From the NCBI GenBank assembly GCA_002314445.1, contig DCFX01000055.1, positions 1 to 64,000 on the forward strand: 64,000 bases of DNA, given 5' to 3'. The translations under genes and the position numbers were made by a program. The DNA comes from Treponema sp. UBA1793 (lineage in GTDB: Bacteria; Spirochaetota; Spirochaetia; Treponematales; Treponemataceae). The notes under the pieces were generated by a model. It was given only the letters and a program-made list of their open reading frames with translations. It was not told the DNA's origin and ran no database searches. Of the stretch, positions 16,173-24,930 are shown piece by piece (the stretch's first letter is position 1; the number at the start of each line of letters is the position of its first letter).

Positions 16173-17015
16173 ATGATAGACATTGATGAACAGAAAAAAA
16201 TAGCGGTTCTTATTGACGCTGACAATACACCTTATAACAAAGTGCCCGCCATCCTGCAGGAAATGGCAGTTCACGGGCATATAATTACAAAACGTGCGTA
16301 CGGAGATTTTTCCATTGATACGCTCAGGGCGTGGAAGAATGTACTCAATGAAAATGCGATTGCTCCGGTGCAGCAGTTCAGTTATACGCAGGGGAAAAAC
16401 TCATCCGATTCTGCGATGATAATCGACGCAATGGATCTGCTGTATACGGAAAAATATGATGCCTTTGTACTCGTTTCGTCTGACAGCGATTTTACCAAGC
16501 TGGCGTCGAGGCTTCGTGAATCACAGGAATTTGTGTTCGGAGTGGGGAGAAAACAAACCCCCGTATCTTTTGTTAACGCCTGCGACGATTTTATTTACAT
16601 AGAAAATTTGCACGGTGTGGAAGATTCTTCTGTTCCCGAAAAGGTAGAAGAAGTACACAAGAGCCACGTCAGAACGCGAAAAGTTTCTCCTGCAGGCGGA
16701 ACGTCCGCAGCAGGTTCCGCTCCCGCTGTCGGCGTGAATGCTGACGGCGATACAATGACAGATCGTCAGTTCCGGCAGATATACAGGCTGCTTTCAAATG
16801 CATATGAGAAATATTCCGATGATTCAGGCTGGGCTCCGGTTGCCGCCGCAGGTTCTCTTTTCAAGCGGCAGAATCCGGGATTTGATACGCGCGACTTCGG
16901 ATTTAAAAAGTTGTCTGACCTTATTGCCTATCTTGATGACGATTTTGAAATGAAGAGTGCGGGTACCAGCGGACGGGGCGGAAATATGATGTACCGTCCG
17001 CTTAACAAAAACTAA
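16173..17015 (+). CDS. NYN (PIN-like) domain protein with C-terminal OST-HTH/LOTUS domain
   Basis: A 280-residue probable RNA-processing protein of the LabA/DUF88 type. The NYN nuclease-like fold starts at KKIAVLIDADNTPY (acidic residues 15 and 17). It continues through KRAYGDF, then SSDSAMIIDAMDLLY, then FVLVSSDSDFTKLASRLRE, giving the expected acidic cluster, and covers residues 8-150. A Ser/Ala-rich linker follows, then an OST-HTH domain (about 200-270; RQIYRLLSNAYEKYSDDSGWAPVAAAGSLFKR...FGFKKLSDLIAYL). The ATG at 16173 starts the conserved part; an upstream in-frame ATG (16143) would lie before the promoter. Its stop overlaps the convergent yhbY stop. Confidence 0.88.
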   Translation: MIDIDEQKKIAVLIDADNTPYNKVPAILQEMAVHGHIITKRAYGDFSIDTLRAWKNVLNENAIAPVQQFSYTQGKNSSDSAMIIDAMDLLYTEKYDAFVLVSSDSDFTKLASRLRESQEFVFGVGRKQTPVSFVNACDDFIYIENLHGVEDSSVPEKVEEVHKSHVRTRKVSPAGGTSAAGSAPAVGVNADGDTMTDRQFRQIYRLLSNAYEKYSDDSGWAPVAAAGSLFKRQNPGFDTRDFGFKKLSDLIAYLDDDFEMKSAGTSGRGGNMMYRPLNKN

Positions 17016-17323
17016 AGCTTATTCAATTCTTTTTCGTACCTGCGGTCGGCAGTTTTTTCCGCAGGGCGGTAAAGAATTGCTTTATTGCCAATAATCCTCA
17101 CGAGCGCTGCACCGTATTTTTCTGCAAGTGCCGCAGTCAGATTTCGTTTTTCTTCTTTGAAGTCATTAAAACTTATTTTTACAAGTTCATGCGATACCAG
17201 AGACGTATTTACCATCTCCCCTACGGCAGCAGTCACACCGTTTTGGCCTACAATAACAACAGGAGAAAGAGCCTGCGCATATTTTTCCAGAATCTTGCGC
17301 TGCTTGCTTGACAGTTCTATCAT
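17012..17323 (-). CDS. yhbY: YhbY/CRS1-type RNA-binding protein
   Basis: A 103-residue protein with a single CRM (YhbY) domain, associated with the 50S ribosomal subunit precursor in other bacteria. It reads MIELSSKQRKILEKYAQALSPVVIVGQNGVTAAVGEMV, then the GxxG-like loop and ELVKISF, then EKYGAALVRIIGNKAILYRP, followed by a basic tail. The ATG at 17321-17323 fits the family start; the frame extends upstream through the promoter. The promoter TTGCAA-17-TACTAT ends 7 nt before the ATG and no ribosome binding site is present, so the message is probably leaderless. Confidence 0.9.
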   Translation of the reverse strand: MIELSSKQRKILEKYAQALSPVVIVGQNGVTAAVGEMVNTSLVSHELVKISFNDFKEEKRNLTAALAEKYGAALVRIIGNKAILYRPAEKTADRRYEKELNKL

Positions 17324-17330
17324 AGAGGAA

Positions 17331-17359
17331 ATAGTACAGGTATTCTGCTTCTTTTGCAA
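17331..17359 (-). promoter_or_regulatory. Promoter of a leaderless yhbY transcript
   Basis: On the minus strand TTGCAA (17354-17359), exactly 17 nt, TACTAT (17331-17336), seven bases, ATG. This is the clearest of the leaderless promoters because both boxes are good. Confidence 0.65.
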
Positions 17360-17423
17360 TAACATGATAAGTGTGTAACACCCTTGATTTATACTTGTTT
17401 AAAGTTAAAATGATATGTGAAAG

Positions 17424-19019
17424 ATGGCAGTAAAAGATAACGGTTTAAATCATAGTAAATTATGGAAAAAAGGCGGATTCAGGCTGCCGAAATTCGACCG
17501 TGAGAAAATGATTTCCGCAACAAGGAAAAACCCTGTGTGGATTCATTTTGGATTGAAGAACCGTCACAGCATCTTTCCCGCCATACTTATGCAGCGGATT
17601 CTTGATAATAAACAGGCAGAGCAGGGCCTGTATGTCTGCGAGGCTCCTGATGCCGGAATCGCGGATTCAAGTCATATACCGTATGATGATGTGTCCCTTC
17701 TTATAACACCGGATTCAAACGGTAAATTCATAAAAACAGTTATTGCTTCAGTAGCAGGTTGTTACAGGTGCTGCCAGACCGATACTGCCGACTGGAATGA
17801 GCTGAAAAATATATTCTGCAGAAAATCGCTGCAGATAGCCAGTTTTACAATCGACAAAGAAAAATATGAAATGAAAGATTCTTCCGGCAATTATAAACCG
17901 GAATATCTGCCCGATTTTGAAGCCGGTCCTTCGGGTGCGGAACTGTTTATTTCCCGCCTTTGCGCGCTTTTGTATGAACGCTATCTTTACGGCGAACAAA
18001 GACCTATTGCGCTTGTGAGTCTGGACGACTGTGCGCAGAATGGAATAAATCTGCATAGCGAAGAAAAACTACAGCAGGCTGTATACAGCATCGTATCTGA
18101 ATGGGTAAAAAGGGAACTTGTGGAAGACGGGTTCTGGATATATGTCATTTCTCCCAACTTCGTAAGTTATCCGTGGAGTATTACCGATACGCTGCTGCTG
18201 TCTGATCAGAATATTCCTGAACAGTTTTCAAAAGGCAGCCTGAATCATGAAGACGGGGCTGTAACGGAAGAGACATATTATCTCGTAATTGAAGATACTT
18301 TTCCGAACGGCCGTCCTCCGCTTGAAAAGGCAGGTGTCTGTTTTACGGACAGGGAAACTGTTTCAAAAGTAGAACGCATGGAAAAATGTATGTGCCTTGT
18401 ACCCCTGTACGGGGCGCTTGCCGTTTTTGGCTGTCTGCTCGGATATGAGAATATGGCTGATGAAATGAACGACAGGCTTTTGAACGCGCTGGTACACCGC
18501 CTTGCATATGAAGAGGAGTTGCCTGTCACCGTTAATCCGGAAATTATTGATCCGAAAAGATACGTGAAGGAAGTTCTTGATATACGGCTTCCAAATAAAC
18601 TTGTGTCCAATACTCCGCAGCAGTTTCTTGCCGACATGTCGCAGCATATGTCTACATATTTTGGGGAAAGCATAAAGGTATATCATAAAGAAAGAAATAT
18701 CCAGGAGTTGAAATATATTCCGCTTGTCCTTGCCGTATGGTGCCGTTGTCTCATGGGGCTTGATGACGATGGAGTACCGTTTGATATAAACGTTTTTCCT
18801 GTTCCGGAAAAAGCCAGAACGCTTACGGCTGTTCAGCTCTGCAGTCATAATGCAGGTGAGATGACAGAAGAGTATCTTTCACCGCTCCTTGCCGATGTTT
18901 CTGTTTTTGGAATTGATTTATATGCATGCGGTCTTGCCCGGCGTGTCGTACAGTATTTTAATGAATGCATTTCCGGCACAGGTGCTGTTCGTGCAGTGTT
19001 GCAAAAGTATCTGCAGTAG
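17424..19019 (+). CDS. Mannitol dehydrogenase / hexuronate reductase-like protein with altered signature residues
   Basis: A 531-residue member of the polyol-type long-chain dehydrogenase family (fructuronate/tagaturonate reductase branch). The alignment landmarks are PVWIHFG (38-43), RPIALVSLDDCAQNG (193-207), SYPWSITD (248-255), CLVPLYGALAVFGCLLGY (324-341), and TPQQFLADMSQHMSTYFGESIKVY near 395-420. Two landmarks are changed. The Rossmann loop normally reads GxGN but here is GLKN (43-46). The catalytic K-x4-N-x2-H signature appears as K321-x4-V326-x2-Y329, so Asn and His are gone. It may be a non-catalytic or repurposed paralogue. It starts near a TTGATT-16-TAAAAT promoter with GAAAG before the ATG and has no sugar-acid genes around it. 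Confidence 0.72.
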   Translation: MAVKDNGLNHSKLWKKGGFRLPKFDREKMISATRKNPVWIHFGLKNRHSIFPAILMQRILDNKQAEQGLYVCEAPDAGIADSSHIPYDDVSLLITPDSNGKFIKTVIASVAGCYRCCQTDTADWNELKNIFCRKSLQIASFTIDKEKYEMKDSSGNYKPEYLPDFEAGPSGAELFISRLCALLYERYLYGEQRPIALVSLDDCAQNGINLHSEEKLQQAVYSIVSEWVKRELVEDGFWIYVISPNFVSYPWSITDTLLLSDQNIPEQFSKGSLNHEDGAVTEETYYLVIEDTFPNGRPPLEKAGVCFTDRETVSKVERMEKCMCLVPLYGALAVFGCLLGYENMADEMNDRLLNALVHRLAYEEELPVTVNPEIIDPKRYVKEVLDIRLPNKLVSNTPQQFLADMSQHMSTYFGESIKVYHKERNIQELKYIPLVLAVWCRCLMGLDDDGVPFDINVFPVPEKARTLTAVQLCSHNAGEMTEEYLSPLLADVSVFGIDLYACGLARRVVQYFNECISGTGAVRAVLQKYLQ

Positions 19020-19063
19020 AAATGTTTAATAACAATAATTTATTTGGAAATAACACCTTTTTT

Positions 19064-19092
19064 TTGCATATTAAGTGTTTTACTGGTATGGT
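19064..19092 (+). promoter_or_regulatory. Candidate promoter of the RND efflux operon
   Basis: TTGCAT (19064-19069), 17 nt, TATGGT (19087-19092), about 32 nt before the tolC-like ATG. Confidence 0.4.
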
Positions 19093-19124
19093 TTACATAT
19101 CCTGAAAATAGGAGTATAAGGAAA

Positions 19125-20396
19125 ATGAATCTTAAGAAGAAAAGCACGTTTATCCTTGCTGTTTTATTGATGGCAGCAGCCGCAGGAGCAGAAGAAACTG
19201 TGCTGACAATTGATAAGGCTGTGCAATATGCCTCTGAAAACAACATCAGCATACAGCAGAGTAAAATTACGTTGAATGCCCTTAAACGGACTAAGGATTT
19301 TTCATGGAACAGTGTGAGTCCGACTCTGACAGGAACAGCAGGCTATACTCGTCCCAATGAAAAAACAACGTATGAATATGAAGGATACATAGAAGGTACC
19401 GTCAGCCTTTCTTTGACCCCGGCCCTTTACTCAACGATGCGTGGAGCTTTACTGAATTATGAGAACGGGAAAATTACATATGATGAAGCGGTGAGAGCTG
19501 TTGAGCTGAATGTCCGCACCGCATTTTACAGTCTGCTGTATGAAAAAGAAAATATTGTATTGCAGCAGCGCAACCTTGACACGGCGAAGCAGCAGTATGA
19601 GCAGAATCAGGCAAAATATAAAAGCGGGCAGTTAACAGAACTTGATATGCTTACAAGTCAGGTAGCCTATGAAAAACTGAAGCCGACACTTGAATCTGCA
19701 CAAGTAACGTATAATAACGATCTGGCATCTTTTAAACAGATGCTGGGCATTGACCAGAAAATGGATATTACACTGTCCGGTTCTCTTGATGACGTATTGG
19801 TACTGAAAGATATTGTACTTCCTGAAAACATTTCTTCAATTCCTTCCGTTTTGTCGGCGGAGAAAGATGTTGAAATAGCCAGGAACTCTTTACTTGCAGA
19901 ACGTTTCAGTGCCTATGCTCCATCCCTGAGCGCAGAATGGATGTATGGAAAAATAAAAACAGATCTTTCTGATACACTTTCAACGGCAGGTTCTGTTACA
20001 CTTGCAGTTTCAATTCCTCTTGACGGATACCTTCCATGGTCTTCCCGGGCGCTGTCCGTAGCATCTCAAAATGATAGTGTCAAAAAAGCCGAACTTTCAC
20101 TCGAAAACGAGAAAACAACCGTATCTGTAAATACAGCAAGCTATTTCAATGAAATAAAACAGGCTCAGTCTCAGCTGCAATCATTAAAAGCAACTATTGA
20201 TCTTGCTCAGAAATCATACGATATGACTCTTACCGCGTATAATCATGGTTCAAAAGACCTCCTTGCCCTCCAGGATGCAGCCGATTCTCTTCTTGAAGCA
20301 AAGGTGAGCCTGCAATCGGAAGAATATATTCTGATTAAAGCTGTTTTGAATCTTGAGAGTACGCTCGGTATTCCGTTCGGTACATTTGGAAAATAA
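19125..20396 (+). CDS. TolC-like outer membrane efflux protein
   Basis: A 423-residue outer-membrane channel of the OEP/TolC family. After a signal peptide (about residues 1-22, ending AAAAGA) come two long-helix repeats typical of the fold: VLTIDKAVQYASENNISIQQSKITL ... AFYSLLYEKENIVLQQRNLDTAKQQYEQNQAKYKSGQLTELDML, and in the second half AKKSYDMTLTAYNHGSKDLLALQDA-type sequence. AAGGA precedes the ATG at 19125; the frame is open further up but without a site. It forms an operon with the adaptor and the pump. Confidence 0.9.
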   Translation: MNLKKKSTFILAVLLMAAAAGAEETVLTIDKAVQYASENNISIQQSKITLNALKRTKDFSWNSVSPTLTGTAGYTRPNEKTTYEYEGYIEGTVSLSLTPALYSTMRGALLNYENGKITYDEAVRAVELNVRTAFYSLLYEKENIVLQQRNLDTAKQQYEQNQAKYKSGQLTELDMLTSQVAYEKLKPTLESAQVTYNNDLASFKQMLGIDQKMDITLSGSLDDVLVLKDIVLPENISSIPSVLSAEKDVEIARNSLLAERFSAYAPSLSAEWMYGKIKTDLSDTLSTAGSVTLAVSIPLDGYLPWSSRALSVASQNDSVKKAELSLENEKTTVSVNTASYFNEIKQAQSQLQSLKATIDLAQKSYDMTLTAYNHGSKDLLALQDAADSLLEAKVSLQSEEYILIKAVLNLESTLGIPFGTFGK

Positions 20397-20428
20397 CTAT
20401 TAATTTGCTCACATTTTAGAAGGTACAT

Positions 20429-21451
20429 ATGAAATTTAGAAAATCGACTATCGTTATTGTTTGTGCAATTGCAGCTGTGTTGATTACACTTCTGTATACT
20501 TGTGTGGCCTCGAAGAATAAATCGGGCGGATTCGGTCGGAAAGGACAGGGAGCCGTGAAAACAACTTTTTCCGTCAAAACCCAGACGGCGCAAGTGGCAG
20601 TGCTTCATGATTATGTTGAGGCTAACGGAGATATTTCAGCAGCGAATTCCGTTGCCGTGTATCCGAGTATTGGAGGAAAAATAGCAAGTACCGAGGTAAC
20701 GCTCGGATCTCCTGTCCGTAAAGGTGACGTAGTTGCAAAAGTAGACCCGTCGGAACCCGGCAGCAATTACGCACTCAGCCCTGTTTATGCACCGATAAGC
20801 GGAAGTATTGTGTCAACTCCTTTAAAAATCGGAACTACTGTTACAACGTCAAGTACGATTACGACTATCGGCGACATTGCGAATCTGCAGATTACGGCTT
20901 ACATTCCGGAGAGATATGTTGCAGCCCTGAAAAACGGATTAAAGGCGGAAATAACTGTCGAGGCATATCCTGGCGTTGTATTTGCTGCAACCGTAACCCA
21001 TGTGTCTCCTGTTGTAGATTCCACTTCCCGTACGAAGGAAATAATTCTGGCATTCGATAAAAATGATCAGCGTATCAATGCCGGTATGTTCGGCAAGGTA
21101 AAATTGTATACATATGATTACAGTGGATATATAACCGTCCCGTCTGATGCTATTGTGACAAAGAGCGGCAAATTATATTTGTATGTGGCGAAAGACGACG
21201 GAACTGCCGAACAACGCGAAATAAAAGAAGGAAACAGTGTTGACGGGTCTTTCCAGATTTTGTCGGGAATTAATCCTGGTGAAAAAATTGTTGTTGAAGG
21301 TGAACAGTCCCTTTCCGACGGCTCACTAATCAGAGATATTACAAATAATATAAATGAATCTTCCGGTGTTGCCGTCCAGGAAAACAAAACAACAGGTACA
21401 GCAGATAAAACTTCAGAAACAGGGAATAAAAAGATTTCAGGGAGTAACTAA
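20429..21451 (+). CDS. RND efflux periplasmic adaptor (membrane fusion protein)
   Basis: A 340-residue HlyD/AcrA-type adaptor that links the RND pump to the outer-membrane channel. It has an N-terminal membrane helix (residues 7-26). The two halves of a lipoyl/biotinyl-like domain are VAVYPSIGGKIASTEVTLGSPVRKGDVVAKVD and YAPISGSIVSTPLKIGTTV. A beta-barrel domain (LQITAYIPERYVAALKNGLKAEI) and a membrane-proximal domain (INPGEKIVVEGEQSLSDGSLI) follow. The alpha-hairpin normally between the lipoyl halves is nearly absent (about 10 residues), so it should be a short adaptor. Its stop overlaps the pump's ATG by one base (TAATG). Confidence 0.9.
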   Translation: MKFRKSTIVIVCAIAAVLITLLYTCVASKNKSGGFGRKGQGAVKTTFSVKTQTAQVAVLHDYVEANGDISAANSVAVYPSIGGKIASTEVTLGSPVRKGDVVAKVDPSEPGSNYALSPVYAPISGSIVSTPLKIGTTVTTSSTITTIGDIANLQITAYIPERYVAALKNGLKAEITVEAYPGVVFAATVTHVSPVVDSTSRTKEIILAFDKNDQRINAGMFGKVKLYTYDYSGYITVPSDAIVTKSGKLYLYVAKDDGTAEQREIKEGNSVDGSFQILSGINPGEKIVVEGEQSLSDGSLIRDITNNINESSGVAVQENKTTGTADKTSETGNKKISGSN

Positions 21452-24400
21452 TGAGCATATCACAGAAAACTCTTGAACACCCGGTACTGGTGCTGATTGT
21501 ATTTGCTCTGCTTGGTATCATGGGCGTGTTTGTAATCGGAAAAATTTCACTAAGTCTGTTTCCAGATATGGATAACCCCTATGTTATGGTCTCAACAACA
21601 TATGAAAATGCAGGACCGGAGGCAGTAGAGAAAACTGTAACGGAAGTTCTGGAAAGCGGACTGGTCAGCGTCAGCGGATTGAAAGAAATCGATTCGACAT
21701 CATCCGAAGGCTCAAGCATGATTTCACTTGAGTTTAATTACGGTTCGGATCTTGAGACAGCGGTGAATGATATACGTGATAAGCTGGACCGTGTAAAAAG
21801 TTCACTGCCGGACGATGCTGATTCGCCTCGCATTTTCAAGATGGATGCATCGGCAATGCCTATCATGCGTATTGCAGTTCGCGGAAACCGCTCTTCAAAC
21901 GAATTGAGGGAAATCGCAGAAGACGATATTGAAGATCTTTTTGAACAGGCGGAAGGTGTAGCAGAAGCGAGCGTCTCCGGAGGTCTTTCAAAAATTGTAC
22001 GAGTAGAACTGTCGGAAAACAGGCTTGCGGCTTACGGTCTTACAATGGCGACGGTATACTCAGCACTTGCAAAACAGAATCTTGAGCTCAGCGGAGGAAA
22101 ATTCACCGAAGGCAAAAAAGATTATAAAATCCGTACGACCGGTGAATTTTCAAGCATAGACCAGATTAATAACGTTGTAATAGCGACCGTCAATGGATAC
22201 GATGTCAAACTGAGCGATATCGGTACGGCTGCATGGGGGTACGAAGATCCTTCTTCTCTTGTATATATTAACGGTGAACAGGGAGTGTATGTTTCTATTA
22301 CAAAGCAGTCAGGCGCCAATAGTGTCTCCGTAGCGGACGCAATGTACAAAAAAATTGCAGATGTACAGAAGACTCTCCCGCAGGGAATTACCCTGGAGAT
22401 AGTTTCTGATGATACAACTTCAATTCGTGATACACTTAGTACGCTCTTTTCTTCCATCTGGCAGGGATTGCTCCTTGCCGTTATTATTCTTTTCATATTC
22501 CTGCAGAATTTCAGGAGTACATTTATAATTTCGATCTCTATCCCGCTTTCCTTGATTATAACGATTTTATGTATGTACTTTGCAGGCATAACGCTTAACA
22601 TGATGACTCTGACAGGGCTGATACTTGGTGTCGGTATGATTGTCGACGCATCTATCGTTATGATTGAGAATATGAATGTGTACCGGTCCCGCGGCGCAAA
22701 ACCGAGAATTGCTGCAATACTCGGCTCCCAGGAAATGATGATGTCCGTCGTTTCGGGCAACCTTACGACAATCTGTGTCTTTATCCCATTCCTTTTTTAT
22801 ATAAAAGATTTGGAAATGATGGGACAAATGTTCAAGGGAATTATCTTTACAATTGTTATAGCGATTGCATCGAGCCTTTTTGTTTCTATTTTTCTTGTAC
22901 CGGTTCTGGCAGGTAAGTTCGTACCGCTTCCGAACCGTAACGAAAAGCCTGTAACAAATCCATTCTTGAAAAAAATGTATGGTCTGTTTCAGAAGGTGAT
23001 AGATGGACTTACGAACGCATATCGGAAGGGGCTTTCTGCAGCTTTAAACCACAGGGTTGTTGTCGTCGTCGTGAGTTGCAGCCTCCTTGTCGTGTCACTT
23101 GCACTTATACCGACGCTGCGTATAAACATGATGGGAAGCGGGCGGGGTGGTGACACAACTGTTACCCTAAATGTTACAATGCCTACGGGGACGACACTTT
23201 CGGAAACGACAGCAGTTCTGACGCAATTTGAAACTATCGTCCGGAGTGAAATAAAGGGATATAAAAATATTATAACAAGTGTTGGAACAGGAGGAAACCA
23301 CAGGAGTACATCTGCAACCTATAAAGGCTCAATAGCAGTTTCTCTTCCTGATGCAGCCGAACAGATCGATGATTCAACAACAGTACAGAAGAAATTGCGT
23401 GCGCATTTCAAAGATTTTGCAGATGCCCAGTTCTCTTTTGATGATGACTGGTCTCATCAGATTTCCGGCAGCGATCTTGTTATAAAAATCCATTCGAAAG
23501 ACCTTGATACTGCGCTGAATACAGCGGGCAAGATACAGTCTGTGATGGAAAAGATAAGCGACATAGGGGAAGTGTCTGTAGATACAACAAAAGGTCTCCC
23601 TGAAGTACAAGTAATCATTGACCGGCAGAGGGCATATGCATTTGGAGTCGACGTCACAACTGCTGCAAAGGAAATTTACTATGCGATGGATGGCGTCACT
23701 TGTACGGAATTCCGTTCAAACGGGGATGAATACGATGTTGATATTATGTACCGCCCTGAAGACCGCGCAAAAATGACTGATTTGGCGTCAATTTATGTAA
23801 AAGGTACAGACGGTTTGGTAAGTGTTGCTAACTTTGCTTCATTCAAGAAGGGCCTGGGACCGGTAAGTATTAATCACGTGAACCGCATACGGACTGTGGA
23901 AGTTTCAGCCGATATTGTATCGACAAAAAATGCTAACCTTGTTGAAAATGAAATAAAAGAAGGAATATCCAATACATTTGTTGTTCCTGAAGGCGTTACA
24001 ATAAGCTATGAAGGTGCATGGAGTACCATGCAGACGCAGTATAAAATTTACGGATTGATAATAATAATGGCTTTGCTGCTCGTTTTCGGTGTTATGGCCG
24101 CAACGTACGAGTCGTTTAAAGCTCCTGTTATTAACATGATGACCATACCGTTCCTCATAATCGGTGTTGTCCTCATATATAAAATGACGGGACAGGCGAT
24201 GTCGATTACGTCAATGGTTGGTATCATTATGCTTGTGGGTATAGTTGTAAATAACGGTATTATTCTTGTTGACTATACCGGACTGCTTATCAACCGCGGA
24301 AAGAAAATGAAGGAAGCCTGCCTTGAAGCTGGAACAAGCCGTCTGCGTCCTGTCCTTATGACGACTCTTACAACAATTCTTGGTACCTTGCCGATGTGCT

Positions 24401-24882
24401 TTCAGACAGAAGGTTCTGCTGCCATGGTTCAGCCTATTGGACTTACCATCGTTGGAGGCCTCACATCAAGTACGTTTGTTACCCTGTTCTTTATTCCTGT
24501 GCTGTATTCACTGATTATGAAGGAGAAATCGCAGAGTGAGGGCGAAATTCCTGTAGAGATTGCAGAGTTGGCTTCAAATGCGGGCGTACCGGCAAAAAGG
24601 GAAGATGTTCAAGTTGAGATTATTGCAAATAAGTCTGTCGAAGAAAATATTATTGATATGCTTGAACAGGCTGTTCCGGGAATCCAGTATACAATTATTC
24701 CGACCGTTACAGGCCGCGGAGGCGACAACTATAAACTTGGTACGACAACATGGCCGGAACAGAACTTTTTGATGCTTGCATATATGCATAAAGAAAATGT
24801 TTCCATGGTGCAGGCTGTTGTTGAACTGCTTAAGCGAAAGTTCCCGAAAGAAGGAATAAAACTGTTTCTTATAGAAAACTAA
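21451..24882 (+). CDS. RND family efflux pump with C-terminal PII-like domain
   Basis: A 1143-residue AcrB/MdtB-type inner-membrane pump: first helix at residues 12-32, two large periplasmic loops, and 12 helices. Helix 4 has GMIVDASIVMIEN; the second of the usual Asp pair of AcrB is Ala here. Helix 10 has VGIVVNNGIILVDY, with Asn where AcrB has its proton-relay Lys; this form is common in pumps outside Proteobacteria. After helix 12 (VTLFFIPVLYSLIM) the protein does not end but runs about 120 residues more. The last 95 (VQVEIIANKSVEENI ... GIQYTIIPTVTGRGGDNY ... WPEQNFLMLAYM ... FPKEGIKLFLIEN) look like a PII/ferredoxin-like small regulatory domain. The substrate is unknown. Confidence 0.9.
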   Translation: MSISQKTLEHPVLVLIVFALLGIMGVFVIGKISLSLFPDMDNPYVMVSTTYENAGPEAVEKTVTEVLESGLVSVSGLKEIDSTSSEGSSMISLEFNYGSDLETAVNDIRDKLDRVKSSLPDDADSPRIFKMDASAMPIMRIAVRGNRSSNELREIAEDDIEDLFEQAEGVAEASVSGGLSKIVRVELSENRLAAYGLTMATVYSALAKQNLELSGGKFTEGKKDYKIRTTGEFSSIDQINNVVIATVNGYDVKLSDIGTAAWGYEDPSSLVYINGEQGVYVSITKQSGANSVSVADAMYKKIADVQKTLPQGITLEIVSDDTTSIRDTLSTLFSSIWQGLLLAVIILFIFLQNFRSTFIISISIPLSLIITILCMYFAGITLNMMTLTGLILGVGMIVDASIVMIENMNVYRSRGAKPRIAAILGSQEMMMSVVSGNLTTICVFIPFLFYIKDLEMMGQMFKGIIFTIVIAIASSLFVSIFLVPVLAGKFVPLPNRNEKPVTNPFLKKMYGLFQKVIDGLTNAYRKGLSAALNHRVVVVVVSCSLLVVSLALIPTLRINMMGSGRGGDTTVTLNVTMPTGTTLSETTAVLTQFETIVRSEIKGYKNIITSVGTGGNHRSTSATYKGSIAVSLPDAAEQIDDSTTVQKKLRAHFKDFADAQFSFDDDWSHQISGSDLVIKIHSKDLDTALNTAGKIQSVMEKISDIGEVSVDTTKGLPEVQVIIDRQRAYAFGVDVTTAAKEIYYAMDGVTCTEFRSNGDEYDVDIMYRPEDRAKMTDLASIYVKGTDGLVSVANFASFKKGLGPVSINHVNRIRTVEVSADIVSTKNANLVENEIKEGISNTFVVPEGVTISYEGAWSTMQTQYKIYGLIIIMALLLVFGVMAATYESFKAPVINMMTIPFLIIGVVLIYKMTGQAMSITSMVGIIMLVGIVVNNGIILVDYTGLLINRGKKMKEACLEAGTSRLRPVLMTTLTTILGTLPMCFQTEGSAAMVQPIGLTIVGGLTSSTFVTLFFIPVLYSLIMKEKSQSEGEIPVEIAELASNAGVPAKREDVQVEIIANKSVEENIIDMLEQAVPGIQYTIIPTVTGRGGDNYKLGTTTWPEQNFLMLAYMHKENVSMVQAVVELLKRKFPKEGIKLFLIEN

Positions 24883-24895
24883 TATGAACTGATGT

Positions 24896-24929
24896 AAGGC
24901 GTGCATTTTATGAAGTGCACGCCTTTTTT
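24896..24929 (+). terminator. Rho-independent terminator of the RND operon
   Basis: AAGGCGTGCA (24896-24905) and TGCACGCCTT (24916-24925) form a 10-bp stem with a 10-nt loop, followed by TTTTTT. It lies 14 nt after the pump stop. Confidence 0.92.
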
Positions 24930-24930
24930 A

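Noticed and set aside
15737..16186. Plus-strand open frame of 149 codons before the NYN gene
   Set aside because: It runs through the palindromes and into the NYN gene in another frame, with no ribosome site and a composition unlike a protein. Treated as non-coding.
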